Origin: Nocardiopsis alba DSM 43377
Lineage (GTDB): Bacteria > Actinomycetota > Actinomycetes > Streptosporangiales > Streptosporangiaceae
Direction of reading: 5' to 3'
Length of the DNA stretch: 64,000 nt
Assembly: GCF_000341225.1 (NCBI RefSeq)
Contig: NZ_ANAC01000011.1
Coordinates: 1-64,000 of the forward strand
Within the stretch, counting starts at the first letter, position 1, and each line of letters starts with the position of its first letter. The notes under the pieces are model-generated. The model ran no database searches. It was not told where the DNA came from and worked only from the letters and a program-made list of their open reading frames with translations. Shown here piece by piece: positions 1-8,400 of this stretch. Made by a program: the position numbers and the translations under genes.

Positions 1-400
1 ACAGTCCGTGATCATGGCAGGTTCAGAGTCGTCTCGCAGGGCTTTTGAGATGAGCTCTTAGGGACATCCAGAGGGGCCACCTGAAGGTTCACGCGCTCCC
101 GCTCCGCCAGTTTCGTGTTGTGTGCTCAGAATCCTTCGTGATTCCACACTCATGTTCGATGTCGCTCACAATCACGTTCGCACTTACGCCCATGTGACCA
201 GGTCATCCATCATGTGAGTGTGCTTCAGGGAAGGTCTCCCGTGGAGGTCGGTGCGCTGTGAGAAAGAACGTGAAATGGATTCTGAAAGAGTCGAAAGTGA
301 GCGATATCGGGGTACTCCGAAGTCGAGTGGAGGGTTTCCCTCAACTGATTTCTAAATCCGGTGGCCTGGTGTCCCGACGGTCCCTCTCGGGGGTATCCGC
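1..400. other. Left-edge stretch without a supported gene
   Basis: I see no convincing coding region here. A short frame open from the left edge stops at 59-61 but has no recognisable protein content. The stretch is less G+C-rich than the rest of the window, and the part before 401 probably carries the promoter of the XRE gene. No clear -35/-10 pair or repeat could be assigned. Confidence 0.4.
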
Positions 401-879
401 ATGAAGAGTTCCAGCGATCGAGGCAAGGGGAACCCGGGTAACCCGCAGGGAGGTTCCGAGGAGGAGTGGGCGCGGTTCGGGCTGCGGGTGAGGGAACTAC
501 GGGAGGCGGTCGGGCTCAGCGTCGGTGACCTGTCCACCAGGGAGATACGCGAAGGCTCCACGGTCCAACGGATCGAGAAGGGCGACACCGACGTCCCCCT
601 CTACCTCGCCGAGTACCTGGACCGGAGGCTCAAAGCCCAGGGAAGCCTGGTCAACGCCTGGGCGCGCACGAAGCCCGACATCCATCTGGCCACCGGCGGC
701 CGTCCCCATGACCGGTCGAGACCGCCACCCTGTGTGCGAGCGAGATGGCCGACAACCCCAGGGTCGCCCACCGCATCGAGCACGGGGTCCTCCCGCAGTG
801 GATGAACGTGGCTCGGGAACGCCGTGAGCGCGAGGTCGCCGCCATGAACGCGGCGCCCCCGTCGCCTCTGCCTCCGTAG
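401..879 (+). pseudogene. XRE-family helix-turn-helix regulator, frameshifted
   Basis: The first 95 or so codons read as an actinomycete XRE DNA-binding protein, with an FGLRVRELREAVGLS start to the helix-turn-helix and a following VQRIEKGDTDVP stretch. After about position 700 this frame turns into low-complexity Arg/Pro/Ser residues. A protein-like sequence resumes in another frame from about 712 (VETATLCASEMADNPRVAHR) and ends at TAG 877-879. The simplest reading is one gene broken by a frameshift between about 690 and 712, or a sequencing error there. It would have acted as a cytoplasmic transcription regulator. It stands alone, with a convergent gene downstream, so any link to the biosynthetic cluster is unproven. 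Confidence 0.55.
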
Positions 880-973
880 ACCCCGACCCCACCCCGCCGG
901 GCACGAGCACGGGGACGTCACCGGGCCCCGAGCCGATGGTGCCGCCGGCAGGCCCTGCTTCAGGGAGCGCTGT

Positions 974-1006
974 CGATGCTCGGGGCGATGATCGCCCCGA
1001 GCGTCG
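974..1006. terminator. Bidirectional hairpin terminator between convergent genes
   Basis: Two 12-base arms (GCTCGGGGCGAT at 978-989 and its complement at 991-1002) flank a single G. The stem extends outward to 974 and 1006 with one mismatch. It lies between the end of the XRE pseudogene and the stop of the leftward DUF952 gene, so it can serve both. There is no strong U-tract, as is common in high-G+C actinomycetes. Confidence 0.6.
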
Positions 1007-1027
1007 GGCCCTTCCCCTGAAAGCACC

Positions 1028-1399
1028 TCAGGTCTGCTCCGGGTGCCTCTCCAAGGCGGTGTAGGTTCCCTGGGCGTCGCGGACCGGGCGCAGCACCTCG
1101 GTCACGGCGGCGCGGGGGATCGGCCCGTAGATGTGCGGGAAGAGCACCTCCGCGCCGACCCCGGGCGGGGGAGCGGGGTCGGCGGCCTCCCAACGGACCT
1201 CGGCTTCGAGGCGATCCGTATCGACCGCCAGGACCACCATCGGCTCCGCGGTCCGCGTATAGAACCGGTTCGCCACCGCGAGCATGGTCGGCTCGTCCGG
1301 AGAGGCGTGCAGGAACCCCTCGGTGACGAGCGACTCCGCCTCGATGTCCCCGCCGGCACGCCAGCGGGACAGTTCGGTCAGGTGCAGGATGCGAGTCAT
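1028..1399 (-). CDS. DUF952 family protein
   Basis: This 123-residue protein starts MTRILHLTELSRW and carries the pattern I associate with DUF952: an N-terminal HLTELSRWRAGG, then SLVTEGFLHAS, a VVLAVDTDRL strand and a C-terminal FPHIYGPIPRAAV. I chose the start at 1399 because the family begins directly with this IxHLT strand. The frame stays open upstream to 1678, but that extension is Arg-rich and not protein-like. Members are small cytoplasmic proteins of unknown function, sometimes compared with glutathione S-transferase-like folds; no reaction can be assigned. It converges on the XRE pseudogene and is divergent from the biosynthetic cluster, which makes it a likely left-hand border gene. 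Confidence 0.8.
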   Translation of the reverse strand: MTRILHLTELSRWRAGGDIEAESLVTEGFLHASPDEPTMLAVANRFYTRTAEPMVVLAVDTDRLEAEVRWEAADPAPPPGVGAEVLFPHIYGPIPRAAVTEVLRPVRDAQGTYTALERHPEQT

Positions 1400-1987
1400 G
1401 AGCCGGACGCTACACGTTCGGGCGCGGCCCTGACGTGGGGTCCGCTCGCCCCCGGCGGTCCAGAAGTGAGCACGGGCGTCGGTGCATCGGGGCGCGTTCT
1501 CCGGTCGGACGGTGGAGGGAGAACCCCCTGCCCGGCCGCTTCGGACGCGCTCGAACCAGCTGATAACGCAGGTGGAGGCGTGATTCACGTCTCGCCGTCC
1601 CACTCCGTCGGAATCCCGGTCCAGGGACGGTCGCCCCGTTCGCTCTCCCCGAAAGGACACGGGTCGAGGTTTCCACATCTCGGAGTCACTTCTCGGACAT
1701 TTGCTCGACTCAAGGGGGGATCGTCACTCGGCGTCATAAGAGGAATTCCTAATGTAATTCCAATAATTGACGATCCTGGATTGTCGCGGTCCGCGTGCCC
1801 AGGGCCAGCGATAACTCCCGCAAGAGCGTCTGAATCACGCTCTGGAAGATCAATTCAAACCGAAGGAGTCTTGAATCCTCTCTTCCCTGGCGCAGTGGAC
1901 GACGCTAGGCTGCCAACCGCCGAGCGAGGGTTTCGCGGGGCGTCATTGGAACAGTCGCATGATCCTGCCAAGGGAGGTGAGGTGGCA
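1400..1987. promoter_or_regulatory. Divergent intergenic region, probable promoter of the biosynthetic cluster
   Basis: This 588-base gap separates the leftward DUF952 gene from the first gene of the cluster. The part from about 1735 to 1880 is clearly lower in G+C than its surroundings, as expected of an actinomycete promoter/operator region. It contains an inverted repeat at 1742-1761 and a TTGACG hexamer at 1768-1773, for which I could not find a properly spaced -10 box. A good Shine-Dalgarno (AGGGAGGTGAGG) lies just before the first start codon. The open frame across this region lacks protein-like composition. Confidence 0.45.
1742..1761. repeat. Inverted repeat GGAATT-N8-AATTCC, candidate operator
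   Basis: Two perfect 6-base arms (1742-1747 and 1756-1761) are separated by eight bases, inside the A+T-rich part of the region upstream of the cluster. The geometry fits a dimeric regulator site, but no pathway-specific regulator gene is visible nearby, so the protein that would bind is unknown. Confidence 0.3.
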
Positions 1988-2845
1988 ATGTCCGTTGTCG
2001 GGATCATTGGATCCGGAGTGATGGGTAAGGACGTGGCCGTTACTTGCGCCGCCAGCGGGTATAACGTGGTGCTTTACGATCACGACCCCGGTGTTCTCGG
2101 GGCGGCCGAAGGTGACATACGCACCCTCGTAAGGCGTTACCGGATGACGGCTCCAGAAGATCCTCGGTGGCGTGACAAAGGCATTCCCGACCGTATTCGT
2201 ATCACCGATGACATGGCGGAGTTCGCCGGGGCCGACCGGATCATCGAGAATGTCGTCGAGGACGCCGCCGTCAAGGAGGAGGTCCACCGCGAGCTGCGGG
2301 AGGTGTGCGGGGAGGGCCCCCTGATCGCGGTGAACACCAGCTGCGTCTCGATCACGAGGCTCGCGGCCCTGGCCGCACGGCCCGAGTCGGTGATCGGCAT
2401 GCACTTCATGAACCCGGTACCGCTCATCGAGTGCGTGGAGCTCGTGCGAGGTCACCACACGTCCGACGAGACGGTGAAGCTGGCCGAGGGTTTCGTCGAC
2501 TCGCTGGGGAAACGGCCCGTCGTCGTGCGCGATAGCCCCGGGTTCGTCTCCAACAGGCTGTCCCACCTGTTCATGAACGAGGCGGCGTTTCTCGTTCAAG
2601 AAAGGGTCGCCGACCCTGAACAGATCGACGAGATATTCACCTTGGGCTACGGGCACAAGATGGGGCCGCTCGCCACCGCTGATCTGATCGGTCTGGATAC
2701 CGTCGTCGACTCTTTGCGGGTTCTGTACGACGATCTACAGGATCCGAAGTTCCGCTGCTGTCCGCTATTGAAAAAGATGGTCGACGCCGGACTGACCGGT
2801 CGTAAGAGCGGACAGGGTTTCTACACCTACGGTGTTTCTCGTTGA
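1988..2845 (+). CDS. 3-hydroxyacyl-CoA dehydrogenase-like enzyme of ACP-bound C3 extender biosynthesis (FkbK-like)
   Basis: This 285-residue protein has an N-terminal NAD-binding motif GSGVMG (about residues 8-13), NTSCVSI (about 117-123), the HFMNPVP catalytic region and a C-terminal GLTGRKSGQGFYTY typical of 3-hydroxybutyryl-CoA dehydrogenases. In methoxymalonyl-ACP and hydroxymalonyl-ACP pathways the homologue (FkbK, ZmaG type) oxidises the C3 hydroxyl of glyceryl-ACP. The start at 1988 follows a strong Shine-Dalgarno; the open frame further upstream is not protein-like. It leads a tight set with FkbH-, FkbJ- and FkbI-like genes, and that context is the main reason to prefer extender-unit supply over fatty-acid metabolism. 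It is the first gene of the cluster. Confidence 0.85.
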   Translation: MSVVGIIGSGVMGKDVAVTCAASGYNVVLYDHDPGVLGAAEGDIRTLVRRYRMTAPEDPRWRDKGIPDRIRITDDMAEFAGADRIIENVVEDAAVKEEVHRELREVCGEGPLIAVNTSCVSITRLAALAARPESVIGMHFMNPVPLIECVELVRGHHTSDETVKLAEGFVDSLGKRPVVVRDSPGFVSNRLSHLFMNEAAFLVQERVADPEQIDEIFTLGYGHKMGPLATADLIGLDTVVDSLRVLYDDLQDPKFRCCPLLKKMVDAGLTGRKSGQGFYTYGVSR

Positions 2846-2872
2846 ACGTGAAAGTCATGTGACGGTTCGCGC

Positions 2873-3916
2873 ATGGGAGTGAAGCAGTCGGTGAAGATGG
2901 CGAAATGTGTCGTGTGGGATCTCGACGATACGCTCTGGAAGGGAACCCTCTCATCGGGTGACGAAGTGGTTGTGGATCCGCGGATTCTCGAGACCGTCAA
3001 GACGCTGGACGAGCGCGGCATCCTACAGTCCATAGCGAGCAAGAACAACCACGACGACGCCATGCGCAAACTCGAGGAATTCGGTCTCGCGGAGTACTTT
3101 CTCCACCCGCAGATCAACTGGAACAGCAAGTCCAGTTCCCTGACCGAGCTTCAGGCGAAGCTGAACATCGGTCTGGACACCTTCATCTTCATCGACGACC
3201 AGGAGTTCGAACGTGACGAGGTCGCCTTCGTTCACCCGGACGTCGAGACGATCGACGCCGCCGACCGGTTCCTGCTGACGGACCTGCCGCGGTTGTCCCC
3301 GGTCCACGTCACCGAGGACGCGAGGCGCAGGCGCCTGATGTACCGGGAGGGCGAACAGCGCGACCGGTCCGAGCTCGCCTTCCAAGGACCCCACGACGAG
3401 TTCCTGCGCAGCCTCGACATGGTCCTCGACATCTCCCCGGCCGGAGGGGACGACCTGCTGCGTCTGGAGGAGCTGACCCACAGGACCAGCCAGCTCAATT
3501 CCACCGGCATCCACTACTCGTACGACGAACTCGAGAAGCTCATCGACGATCCGGGCCATGACCTGTGGGTCTGTGAGCTGACGGACCGCTATGGCTCCTA
3601 CGGCAAGGTCGGGATGGCGCTGGTGGAGAAGTCCGGCGACCAGTGGACGATCGCGCTGCTGCTCATGTCCTGCCGAACGGTCTCCAAGGGCGTCGGAACG
3701 GTGCTGTTGCAGTTCCTGGTCAAGCGGGCCGCGGAGCGCGGAGCCCGCCTCTTCGCCAGGTTCCGGCGTACGGACCGCAACCGCCAGATGCTCCTCACCT
3801 ACCGGTTGGCGAACTTCCACGTCGTCTCACGTGACGGAGTGGACCACCTGTTCGAGAACGATCTCGAGATCGTCCGTGACTACCCCGACCACGTAAGGGT
3901 GAACGTCGATGCATGA
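2873..3916 (+). CDS. FkbH-like bifunctional glyceryl transferase/phosphatase
   Basis: This 347-residue HAD-superfamily protein has the nucleophile motif VWDLDDTLWKG near the N-terminus (about residues 13-23), a SKNNHDDA motif II region and FIDDQEFERDEV as motif III. It is followed by a C-terminal GNAT-like region (GKVGMALVEKSG, then a VSKGVGTVLLQFL segment). FkbH-type enzymes take 1,3-bisphosphoglycerate, dephosphorylate it and load glyceryl onto a discrete ACP. Length and domain order match the family. A second possible start at 2897 (MAKCVVWDLDD) is close to the usual family start. The stop overlaps the next gene, so the ACP it should load is translationally coupled to it. Confidence 0.88.
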   Translation: MGVKQSVKMAKCVVWDLDDTLWKGTLSSGDEVVVDPRILETVKTLDERGILQSIASKNNHDDAMRKLEEFGLAEYFLHPQINWNSKSSSLTELQAKLNIGLDTFIFIDDQEFERDEVAFVHPDVETIDAADRFLLTDLPRLSPVHVTEDARRRRLMYREGEQRDRSELAFQGPHDEFLRSLDMVLDISPAGGDDLLRLEELTHRTSQLNSTGIHYSYDELEKLIDDPGHDLWVCELTDRYGSYGKVGMALVEKSGDQWTIALLLMSCRTVSKGVGTVLLQFLVKRAAERGARLFARFRRTDRNRQMLLTYRLANFHVVSRDGVDHLFENDLEIVRDYPDHVRVNVDA

Positions 3917-4202
3917 CAGCGGAACACCGGTCGATGCGGCTCCCGACATGGATGTTCGCGAGAGCATCCGGGGCTACATCAAGGACAACATCGCCTCGCT
4001 GGGCGAGGACGGCCTTCGAGACGACGACAACATCTTCGAGAAGGGCTTCGTCACCTCGATGTTCGCCATGCAACTTCTGGCCCACATCGAGAGCGCCTTC
4101 GACGTCGAGGTCCCCGACGAGCACCTGAACCTGCACCGTTTCAGCTCGGTCGAGCGGATGGCGGAGATGGTGTCGGAGCTGAGAGCGGTGCGCCGTGAGT
4201 GA
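3909..4202 (+). CDS. Discrete acyl carrier protein for the C3 extender (FkbJ-like)
   Basis: This 97-residue carrier protein has four-helix ACP character and a phosphopantetheine site in GFVTSMFAMQ, with Ser in place of the usual DSL context (GxxTSM is common in FkbJ-type carriers). It should hold the glyceryl, then tartronyl-semialdehyde and hydroxymalonyl intermediates handed between the FkbH-, FkbK- and FkbI-like enzymes, and deliver the finished unit to a PKS acyltransferase. The gene overlaps fkbH-like by 8 bases and the following dehydrogenase by 8 bases. An internal ATG at 3949 is an alternative start and would give a carrier of about 84 residues. Confidence 0.85.
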   Translation: MHDSGTPVDAAPDMDVRESIRGYIKDNIASLGEDGLRDDDNIFEKGFVTSMFAMQLLAHIESAFDVEVPDEHLNLHRFSSVERMAEMVSELRAVRRE

Positions 4203-5343
4203 CCGTTCCCCGGACTCCGTCCTGAAGCGGGCCGAGGCCTTCGCCATGGAACTGGCGCCCCGCGCAGGTGAGTTCGACCGCGAGGAGCGGCTTCCACGCG
4301 AGGTCGTCGAGCGGATGGCGGACGAGGGTTTCCTCGGAGCGACGGTCCCGGTCGAGTGGGGCGGCCTGGGCCTGACCCCGATCGAGTACGGCGAGCTCAC
4401 CGAGATCATCGGCAAGGCATGCGCTTCGACCCGCGCGCTGCTGACCGTTCACGCGTCCCTCGTCGCCCAGACCCTGGCCGGTAGAACGTCCCGAAGGATC
4501 AAGGAGAAGTACCTGCCCGACCTCGCGCGAGGCCGGAGGATCGCCTGCTTCGCGTTGTCGGAGGCCGAGTCCGGGTCCGACGCGGGGTCCGAGGCCGGAG
4601 GGATGTCCACGAGGTACACGCGGAAGGGCGACGTGTTCCTTCTGAACGGCCGCAAGAAATGGATCTCCTTCGCCGGGATCGCCGATGTATTCCTCGTCTT
4701 CGCCGTGGACAACGGCGTCGTCAGCGCCTTTCTCGTCGACCGGGACATGCCGGGGGTCGAGACGTTTTCGATGTCGGGGATGCTCGGAAACCGGGCTACG
4801 CACATGGCCGAGATCGTCCTCTCCGACGTAGAGGTCCCGGCTGAGAACCTCGTTTCGGGAATCGGTGCGGGATTCGCCTTCGTCGCCAATACGGCACTGT
4901 TCCACGGGCGCTACAGCATCGCCTGGGCGGGTGTGGCGCTCGCGCAGGCCGCCCTTGAGGAGATGTGCACGTACGCGGTCCGGCGTCGCCAGTTCGGCAG
5001 CAGGATCGGGTCGTTCCAGCTGGTACAGGGGATGATCGCGGACGCGGTCACCAGCGTGTCCGCCGCACGCGAGCTGTGCGTGAGGGCCGGGAGGCTGAGC
5101 GCCGAACGCAGCCCGGACGCGATCGCGGCGACGAACATCGCCAAGTACTTCTCTTCGACCGCCGCCTGCCGTGTCACTTCGAACGCGGTTCAGGTGCTCG
5201 GTGGGAACGGGTGTTGGAACGGATATCCGGCCGAGCGTCTTTTCAGGGAAGCGAAGATTCTGGAGATCATTGAGGGGACCTCGCAGGTGCAGGAGACGCT
5301 CATTGCTGATTTCGGTCTCAAAACTTTTTCCAGGAAAGGTTGA
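4195..5343 (+). CDS. Acyl-CoA dehydrogenase-like enzyme of extender biosynthesis (FkbI-like)
   Basis: This 382-residue flavoprotein of the acyl-CoA dehydrogenase superfamily has an N-terminal helical domain, the substrate/FAD motif CFALSEAESGSDAGS (about 118-132), KKWISFAG, an FGSRIGSFQLVQGMIAD segment and the C-terminal catalytic-loop motif IEGTSQVQE. In hydroxymalonyl-ACP and methoxymalonyl-ACP routes FkbI-type enzymes oxidise the C3 aldehyde on the carrier to the carboxylate. The GTG start lies inside the end of the ACP gene. No O-methyltransferase of the FkbG type follows; the next gene is the first PKS. Together the four genes therefore most likely make hydroxymalonyl-ACP. Confidence 0.87.
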   Translation: MSDRSPDSVLKRAEAFAMELAPRAGEFDREERLPREVVERMADEGFLGATVPVEWGGLGLTPIEYGELTEIIGKACASTRALLTVHASLVAQTLAGRTSRRIKEKYLPDLARGRRIACFALSEAESGSDAGSEAGGMSTRYTRKGDVFLLNGRKKWISFAGIADVFLVFAVDNGVVSAFLVDRDMPGVETFSMSGMLGNRATHMAEIVLSDVEVPAENLVSGIGAGFAFVANTALFHGRYSIAWAGVALAQAALEEMCTYAVRRRQFGSRIGSFQLVQGMIADAVTSVSAARELCVRAGRLSAERSPDAIAATNIAKYFSSTAACRVTSNAVQVLGGNGCWNGYPAERLFREAKILEIIEGTSQVQETLIADFGLKTFSRKG

Positions 5344-5403
5344 CTCGGGAAAGATGTACAGCTTCTGCATTCTGGTCGCCTCCGGGTACGGGCGGCGGTG
5401 TCG

Positions 5404-8400
5404 ATGACGACTCCATGGGTTCTGAGCGCACCGAGTAAGAGGGCCCTGCGCGATCGCGCGACACGGCTCCTGAGGAAGGTCGAGAAGGGGACGGCCGGTT
5501 CCTCGGACGCGGCCGACTCCCTGGTGTCGACGCGCCCGGCACGCGCGCACCGGGCCGTCCTGCTGCCCCGCGGAGACGACTGGCGGGAGCCTTTGACCGC
5601 CGTGTCCAAGGGACACGAGGACCCGCGGGTGGTGTGGGGCGTCGCCGACCGTGACGAGCGGCCGGTGTTCATCTTCCCCGGGCAGGGCACGGTCTTCCCG
5701 GGGATGTGCGTCGACCTGTTGGAGGCCTCTCCCGAGTTCGCCCGGCGGATCGGCGAGTGCGCCGACGCTCTCGCCCCGCACGTCGACTGGTCCCTCGTGG
5801 ACGTCCTGCGCGGCGCGGGCCCGGAGTCGGAGCTGCGGCGGCCCGACGTCGTGGAACCGGTCCTCTTCTCGATCATGGTCGCGCTGGCCGGCCTCTGGCG
5901 CTCCCATGGCGTCGAGCCGGCGGGTGTCCTCGGTTTCAGCCTCGGTGAGATCGCCGCGGCGTGCGTGACGGGTGCTCTGCCGCTGGACGAGGCCGCGCGT
6001 GTCGCCGTGCTGTGGAGCAGGGCGCACGTCCCGATGGTGGGCCAGGGCGGTATGGCGATGGTCGGACTGACCACCGAGGAGGTTCATGAGCGTTTCGGTT
6101 CCGGCGGATCCGACGCCATCGACGTCGCCGGGGTGTTCGATGCCCGTTCGGTGGTGATCGCCGGCACCGATCCGGCCGTCGACCGCATCGTCGAGGACCT
6201 GCGCGACGAGGGGATCTACGCCCAGAGGCTGTCCGTCGAGTTCCCCGCGCACTCTCCAAGGGTCGAACCGCAACGCGAGTCCCTGCTCGCCTCGCTCGGT
6301 CGTGTCTCCCCGCGGGAGACGGAACTCCCCTTCTACGCCGGTACCACCGGTGGACGTATCGACACCGCGGAGCTGGACGCCGAGTTCTGGTACCGCAATC
6401 TACGCAGTCCGGTGATGTACGAGCGGGCGGCTCGTGCCGTGCTCGCCGACGGCCACCGGACACTGGTGGAGCTCAGCGCCCACCCGGTGCTCGTTCGTCC
6501 CACGAAGGAGGTCGTCGCGGATCTCGGGAGCGACGCGCGGGTGATCGGCACCCTGCGTCGTGACCGTCAGGGGGCGTCCCGTTTCGTCGTCTCCCTGGCG
6601 GAGGCCTGGACGCACGGGGCGCCGGTCGATTGGAGCCGACCGCTGCCGGTGGACGACGACGCCACCGGGCCGACCGTGTCCACCGGGTCGGACGCGCCCT
6701 CCGAGCCGGTCGCGGCCGGCGGTGAGCTGGTCGACGCGATCGTCTCGTACATCGTCGGCGAACTGGAGGGCGGGTCCGCCGACGACGTCCTCCTGGACCC
6801 GGCGCTGCGCGAAGCGAACCTGTTCTCCCTCGGCCTCGACTCGATCCGGTTGGTCTCCCTACAGGCCAAGCTCGAGCGCAGGCTCGACATTCGCCTGGAG
6901 AGCACGTGCATCATCGACCACCCCGAGCCGATGGCGTTGGTCGAGGAGATACGGCGGACGCTCGATCCCCCCGACCGGGCGAGGGAACCGGACCCCCGTC
7001 CGTCTCCGTCCCCCGCTCCGGCGGCGTCGGGCGGACCCGTCGCGATCGTCGGTATGGGGATGCGGCTGCCCGGGGGCATCGACGATCGGCGACGGCTCTG
7101 GGACGTGCTCATCGAGAAGACCGACGTCGTGGAGCCGATCCCCGAGGACCGATGGGCGCAGAGCTCCTTGGACACCGCTGAGGTGACCACCACGCAGGGC
7201 GGCTACCTGCGCGACGTCGACCGGTTCGACCCGGCGTTCTTCGGTATCTCGCCGAGCGAGGCCGAGCTGATCGACCCGCAGCAAAGGCTGCTTCTCGAGT
7301 TGACCTGGGAGGCCTTCGAGGACGCGGGCCTCGACCCGTACACCGCGGGTACCGCCGGCCGGGTCGGAACGTTCGTCGGCATCTACAACAACGACTACCG
7401 CCAGGTCGGGCAGGACCTCGGATACTCCCACGAGGCGTACACGTACACCGGCAACATGGCCAACGCCGCCGCCGGGCGTATCTCCTACACCTTCGGTTTC
7501 CGGGGCCCCAGCATGGCGATCGACACGGCGTGCTCGTCCTCGTTGTACGCCCTCCACCTGGGCGGTCAGGAGCTGAAGCGGGGCGGATGCGACCTCGTCG
7601 TGGCCGCGGGCGTCAACCTGATCCTCAGCCCCGAGGGGCACCTGTCGTGGTCGAGGCTGGGCGCCCTGTCGCCATCGGGCCGCTGCCGCAGCTTCGACGA
7701 CGGGGCCGACGGCTACATCCGCAGTGAGGGTGGCGTCGTCGTCATCCTCAAGCGGCTGGCGGACGCCGAGCGTGACGGCGACGACGTCCTCGCCGTCCTG
7801 CACGGCTCCGCGGTCAGCCACAACGGTCGCGGCGGCGGATTCACCGTACCCAGCAGCGTCGCCCAGAGCCAGGTGATCAGGGACGCGATGGCTGAGGCCG
7901 GGGTGGGGGTGGAGGACGTCTCCTACGTCGAGGCCCACGGATCCGGAACACCCATCGGTGACCCTCAGGAGATCAACTCCCTGGCCAGGGTCTTCGCGGG
8001 CCGTACGGAGAAGGTCGGCGTCGGCAGCGTCAAGTCGAACCTGGGGCACCTGGAGTCCGCCGCGGGCATGGCGGCGCTCTGCAAGGTCGTGACCAGCCTC
8101 CAGCACGGGCGTCTGCCGGCCACACTGCACTTCCGCGAAGGAAACCGCCTCATCGACTGGGACGACGCCCCGGTCGAGGTCATCACCGATGACGTTCCAT
8201 GGGAGCCCTCGAACGGGCGCCGTGTGGCGGGGATCAGTTCGTTCGGCGTCAGCGGGACCAACGCCCACGTCATCGTCGCGGAGCACGAGAAGCGGCGGGA
8301 GGAGACACGGCCCACCCTCGGCGCTTCGGACACACCCCGTTTGCTGCCGGTCTCGGCGAATTCCGCCGAGGCGCTCCGCAGCGGGCTGCGCGGTCTCTCC

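Noticed and set aside
1043-1987. Possible 315-residue N-terminal extension of the FkbK-like dehydrogenase
   Set aside because: The extension is not protein-like, runs antisense to the DUF952 gene and crosses an A+T-rich promoter-like region. A strong Shine-Dalgarno and the family's usual GxGxMG start support 1988.
1988-5343. Methoxymalonyl-ACP biosynthesis
   Set aside because: No FkbG-type O-methyltransferase is present in the window. The lone methyltransferase at 42936 has an NPP motif of another class, so hydroxymalonyl-ACP is preferred.
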